Of a DNA stretch of 64,000 nucleotides, positions 60,137 through 64,000 are shown in pieces. This DNA is from Pseudisothecium myosuroides (Eukaryota > Streptophyta > Bryopsida > Hypnales > Lembophyllaceae). The stretch is from assembly GCA_951799445.1 (NCBI GenBank), contig OX637288.1, forward strand, positions 10,170,501 to 10,234,500, in the 5' to 3' direction. Numbering within the stretch: the stretch's first letter is position 1; each line of letters opens with the position of its first letter. A program made the translations under genes and the position numbers. The notes below the pieces were generated by a model that had not been told where the DNA came from, searched no databases, and saw only the letters and a program-made list of their open reading frames with translations.

Positions 60137-61736
60137 TTTCCCAAACACTGACTTGGATATCCTTAGCCTTCGAAACCCAGCAGAGTCAAAAAGCACTCAG
60201 GGATTGATGACAGGAAGTAGGATTTGCTTTTACTAAAAAATGAATGATGCAAAAATTTGAAAGGAAGGCCACAACCAATGGGGGGGTGGATTAGTAAATG
60301 GCAAGTGCCTTGCTCAAATTTGACTTTGCTGAATCAAATTTAGAGGAACCTTACTACATTATTCAAAACCTATCAAACTTAGTGATAAATGACTCCAAAA
60401 AATATACTAGTCACACAACTGCAAAGGAGGAGGAGTCAAAATGAACTACAGTTAAAGATGAGAAGAAGCATTGAGCATTGGAGAAATTAGATGCAGCATT
60501 ATAAAGAGATTGAATCTGATATGAAGAAAAGGTAATAAAACAAAAATTTGATGAATTCAAGAGTGCAAAAGCTTGTTGCAAAGCTAGTCAACGATTTGAC
60601 AATGCATTCATCAAAGGTTTTTAATGTGATACCCTTCAAACACTAAGGATTAGGACAGAATAGTCCTACCTATCAATACAATATGCGATTAGTAATTACA
60701 AGGCATCAAGCCAAGCAATCATTACAAGATAGTAATACAACGTTGCCTTTGCAAGAAAATCTTTAGAATTTTTGACCACCTTGTAGAATTGCCTTAAATT
60801 TCCTCATTAATTTGATTCTCAAAAATGACTCCAGAATGATAGTGGAATATTCAAGAGCAATAATGTCATTAGCTATATACGTTTACATGTGCATTAATCT
60901 ATAGCAAGGAGCCCACATGCAAACATAGTTTTCTCATAGGAACCAAAAGCAAGGATTTGTAGGAGGGCTATTAGATGTTTGCTTTTTGGAGTTCATATAG
61001 CTGGTTTTGCATTTCATGTGATATCAAATAAGTCAAATCACTCACTATATTATCCAACATTTTCAAAGTGAATTTACTTTTCTTTTAAGTTTTTATTATT
61101 ATATATAGTTGGGAGTATAGCATTGGTTGGTATTAGGTCTAAATGTGAGCAAGAGTATAATTCCTACAATTTCAAGATTTGTGTCCTTTTGTTGATTGGT
61201 TGCTTCACCAAAAGAACAATGTAACCTATAATTCTTTTGTTTAATGCAATCCTTTTTATTAATCCTAAGGTAAAATTTTAAATACTAAGAAATATTAAAT
61301 AAACTCTAAACATGATTTGTACTATGTCCAATCACCTTTCTAATCTCCCACATTGGACTCTTTCATATGGTAAGGTACCCCCCATTCCTAACCACTGACC
61401 CATTCCCGACCTATAGGTGCACGTATTTCTTACCAAGCTTAGAATGTTTTGTTTTTTTCCTTTTCAAGCTTGGAACTAATAAATACATGACACATGTCCC
61501 AAGTTGTGAAAAAGAAAGTAGGAAATAATGATTAGATAAAAAGTTATTGAATGATCGAAATTGGAAGAGTCTACACATTGGCCATAGATCCGGAGCACTT
61601 TTTGCCTCCCAAAATTCATAATAATTTCAATTCAAGCGATAGAATTACCAAAAATTTTGCAATCTCTATCATTTCTATTGATGTACCTTTAAAAAATATT
61701 ATTTTGCCTTCACTACTCCAAATCATGTTGGAATTC
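60137..61736. other. Intergenic, no gene seen
   Basis: AT-rich, without recognisable coding exons or element borders. Confidence 0.4.
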
Positions 61737-61973
61737 CATTAGAAGAAATTTGGAGGCTCTAAGAGCCTGCGAGTTATCAGGCCTTGGGAACGGCCTGGAA
61801 GTAGTAATCTGACGTGGCCAAGATTGTGCCACGTCAGAAAATAATTAAAAAATTAATATTTTTATATTTTTTATAAAAAAATTCTAATTTTTAATTATTT
61901 TTATATTCTGACTGTTCCCAGCTGCGGGAACAACCTGAAACAACCCCTCGCAGCCCTCAAATCTCTTCTAATG
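61737..61973. mobile_element. MITE, CATTAGA-terminus family (copy 3)
   Basis: Left CATTAGAAGAAATTTGGAGG; right reverse complement CATTAGAAGAGATTTGAGGG. The interior has GACGTGGCCAAGATTGTGCC followed by ACGTCAG near 61812, and an AT-rich palindromic core. Confidence 0.7.
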
Positions 61974-62487
61974 CTTATTCGGTTGGTTTGGAGGGGACTA
62001 CCTTGTATATATGCAATAAAAGTACTTTGTACTAGTGGACCAACTAGAATGAAGTTAAGACAAAAGAAACTTCAAAATAAAGCTTTTCTCATTATTATTT
62101 GTCCTTGATGATACCATTACTTGGTTGCTTACACACTACGTTGTTAGTAGGAAAAAGATTACAACCACAAGTGCACATTACAAGGTCATCAAATATTGAA
62201 TACATGCATTCAATGTTCATGTACAAAAACATACACCCAACATATTCAAAATACCATTCCACATGTAGAAATAATGAATGCAAGTGTGTACATGTATTGT
62301 CTATTTGGAATACATGACCGCTCTAACCTTGCAATGGAAATATTGATAGACCCCGGAATAGTGTTTTTTCTATTGGCAAAATTTCACCAGATCTCACAAA
62401 TTGAGACAAATAGAGTTACATCCCTCCAAATATTCTTCAATGCAGTGAGGACAGGGGAAGGATTAGAGAACAGTAGGAAAAACAGTG

Positions 62488-62601
62488 CCCTAAACCCTAA
62501 ACCCTAAAACCCTGAACCCTTTGTAACCCTTTTTTATATCCCAGACCGGGAGAAGGGAAGTGCGGGTGCGAGTAGATTCTAACCCTAACCCTAAACCCTT
62601 T
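62488..62601. repeat. Interstitial telomere-like repeats
   Basis: Two clusters of CCCTAAA-type units, one at 62488-62530 (with a CCCTGAA variant) and one at 62577-62600 (with CCCTAA units). They lie within ~120 bp past the stop of the minus-strand GT47 gene, so they may be transcribed in its 3' UTR. Confidence 0.8.
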
Positions 62602-62606
62602 TCGTA

Positions 62607-64000
62607 TTACGCCATTTGCTCGAGATCGGGAGAGTGTGAAGCGCGAAACAGTAGATTTTCCAGCACCACGTCGAACGCATCCCTGAACGGCGCCATCTCC
62701 GCCCCAGGCTCCGCATACACAATCCTCGGCGCAATCTCGGAAACAATAACTCTGCGCATTTCATCTCTCTCCTTGGCCGAAATCCTACTCAAAACGTCCA
62801 CCACATTCACTTTCCCGCTCTTCACATCTGTTTCCGACACATACACCGACCAGGTGGATGCGTTTCGTGGCAGATGCCATGGGTACTGCAGATATGCTGT
62901 GCAAGGGTGAAAGAGAACTGGTATGCAACCTGCCACAAGAGAATCAAACACGGATCTTCGAGTCGGGGAGTCTCCAGGTGGTTGCATACAGAAATGCGAA
63001 GTGACGAAGACGCGGGTGACGTACGCGGGCAGTAAGCACTTGTCCTGCTCGCATTCCAGGAAGTAGCAGCTCTTGGTTGCGTTCCGGCATTGGGAGATGA
63101 GTGCGCTCCGGACGTTGTTCGGGTCGAGGTGCCGGTCTTTCCCGACGAAGCTCACGAGGTGGGTGCGGTTTTGGGATTCGATGTGGGACAGCCATTTGCG
63201 CATGTCGGAGGCGGACTTGGGGTGGAAGAAGGTCGGGTGGGGGACGCCGATGTCGTTTTTGTGCCAGGGGTTGCGCTCGATGAGGAGTTTGGTCACTTTT
63301 TGCATCTCCGAAAACTCGAGTAATCTGCTTCCCCAGTCGCCTGTCAGTTGGCGACGAAAGTCCCACGAGATTTTGCCCAAGACGAGGACGTGATCCTCGC
63401 CTTCACGCCGATTCCATGACGGTTGCTTCTCCAGCCATTGGACGAGCTTCCGCCCGAGCGCGTCGCGATTGGAGTTCGTGGCGTTCAGCGCCCAGTGCCA
63501 ACGGATCACGTCAAGTCCGCCGTAGTAAGGAATGTAGAACAGAGAGGCTTTGGATTGGTCTTCTGTTCGACACCGGTATTTCAGAATCCTCGCGTGGGAG
63601 ACGAGCTCCAGGGAGTACTGGTGCGTGTTGAACCAACGACCCTCGGGTTGTAAAATGCGGGAGTCGTTGACGGACTTCCCGAAGCCGGAATTTTCGAAGT
63701 AGTCGCAGAGGCCGAACCAGGGCACGAGGGAGTCGCAGCGCTTGGCGAGGTCGACGTTGAATTCGGGGGGGAGGTTGTAGACGTAAATGTACTTCCCCTG
63801 GCAGCTTGAGCTTGAGGAGGATTTAGGGTTTGATGATTTAGGGTTTGGGAGTGAGAAGGGAAGGGAATTGGACCGAATCTCGTCCAGGATCCGCAACGCA
63901 TACCTGTTGCCGTTGGTATGGAGGTCGCCGGTGATGCGCGTGTCGCCCCCGTGGGCGCGCTTCTCGCTTTGCATCAGTGCGGCAGAAAGCTGGGTGCGGA
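62607..64000 (-). CDS. GT47 exostosin-family glycosyltransferase (MUR3-like), 5' end uncertain
   Basis: A single open frame from ATG 63974 to TAA 62607 gives 455 codons and is still open to the window edge. KYIYVYNLPPEFNVDL begins the exostosin domain. WFNTHQYSLEL, ASLFYIPYYGGLD, VLGKISWDFRRQ, IGVPHPTFFHP, SFVGKDR and the donor-binding-region motif FCMQPPGDSPTRRSVFDSLV with AGCIPVLFHP follow. These match plant MUR3-type xyloglucan galactosyltransferases, Golgi type II membrane proteins of hemicellulose synthesis; the exact acceptor sugar cannot be told. The N-terminal membrane anchor is not visible, so the true start is probably beyond 64000. The coding region is much richer in GC than the surrounding DNA, and it has no intron here. 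Confidence 0.85.
   Translation of the reverse strand, partial: RTQLSAALMQSEKRAHGGDTRITGDLHTNGNRYALRILDEIRSNSLPFSLPNPKSSNPKSSSSSSCQGKYIYVYNLPPEFNVDLAKRCDSLVPWFGLCDYFENSGFGKSVNDSRILQPEGRWFNTHQYSLELVSHARILKYRCRTEDQSKASLFYIPYYGGLDVIRWHWALNATNSNRDALGRKLVQWLEKQPSWNRREGEDHVLVLGKISWDFRRQLTGDWGSRLLEFSEMQKVTKLLIERNPWHKNDIGVPHPTFFHPKSASDMRKWLSHIESQNRTHLVSFVGKDRHLDPNNVRSALISQCRNATKSCYFLECEQDKCLLPAYVTRVFVTSHFCMQPPGDSPTRRSVFDSLVAGCIPVLFHPCTAYLQYPWHLPRNASTWSVYVSETDVKSGKVNVVDVLSRISAKERDEMRRVIVSEIAPRIVYAEPGAEMAPFRDAFDVVLENLLFRASHSPDLEQMA

Noticed and set aside
61345..61375. TCTCCCACATTGG, resembling the plant U-snRNA upstream element
   Set aside because: The core differs from TCCCACATCG, no TATA box stands at the expected spacing, and no snRNA sequence follows.
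62560..63653. Several plus-strand frames opposite the GT47 gene
   Set aside because: Shadow frames of a GC-rich coding sequence on the minus strand.

Overview
The window is nuclear DNA of a land plant. It has spliced genes with GT-AG introns of about 100-850 bp, TIR-NBS-LRR immune receptors, a plant-type SMP/TEX2 protein, a MUR3-type GT47 glycosyltransferase, TTTAGGG-type telomere-like repeats, and plant transposon families (Stowaway, CACTA). The loosely conserved TNLs and compact introns suggest an early-diverging plant such as a bryophyte, but the sequence alone does not settle this. There are no prokaryotic features. No tRNA, rRNA or CRISPR was recognised.

Layout, left to right. (1) 335-5282, + strand: a six-exon gene for an ER-type SMP-domain lipid-transfer protein (TEX2/DUF2404-like), with its 5' end outside the window. 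(2) 5.9-8.6 kb: a non-coding segment with a GC-rich core, duplicated at 21.6-24.2 kb, with shorter pieces elsewhere. (3) 9210-12754, +: TNL-A, an open four-exon TIR-NB-ARC-LRR gene. (4) 13-18 kb: TNL-flanking sequence and MITEs. (5) 18547-21612, -: a truncated eIF2A pseudogene with an internal deletion, a nonsense codon and a hAT-like insertion. (6) 25.1-26.5 kb: gene-like sequence that I cannot assign. (7) 29138-34132, +: TNL-B, a paralogue of TNL-A with an in-frame stop in the NB-ARC domain and a strongly homogenised LRR array of about 36 repeats. (8) 34-52 kb: a transposon-rich region. It holds two ~1.1 kb near-perfect foldback elements and two half-copies, a family of ~0.9 kb elements flanked by TTAA, a Stowaway MITE, a 2.1 kb CACTA element, a 166 bp CACTA hairpin and a TNL relic. 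(9) 53752-59546, -: the intact 13-exon eIF2A gene, which reads open from start to stop with matching phases (494 codons plus stop). (10) 62607 to the right edge, -: a single-exon GT47 exostosin-family gene with telomere-like repeats just past its stop.

The window is shaped by duplication. The two TNLs, the eIF2A gene and its pseudogene, and the 2.6 kb non-coding segments are all within-window paralogues. Comparing the copies gives the boundaries and target-site duplications of several insertions directly. The protein-coding genes do not form a functional cluster. Exon limits come from splice motifs, phase continuity and family similarity read by eye; no alignment or expression data were available.
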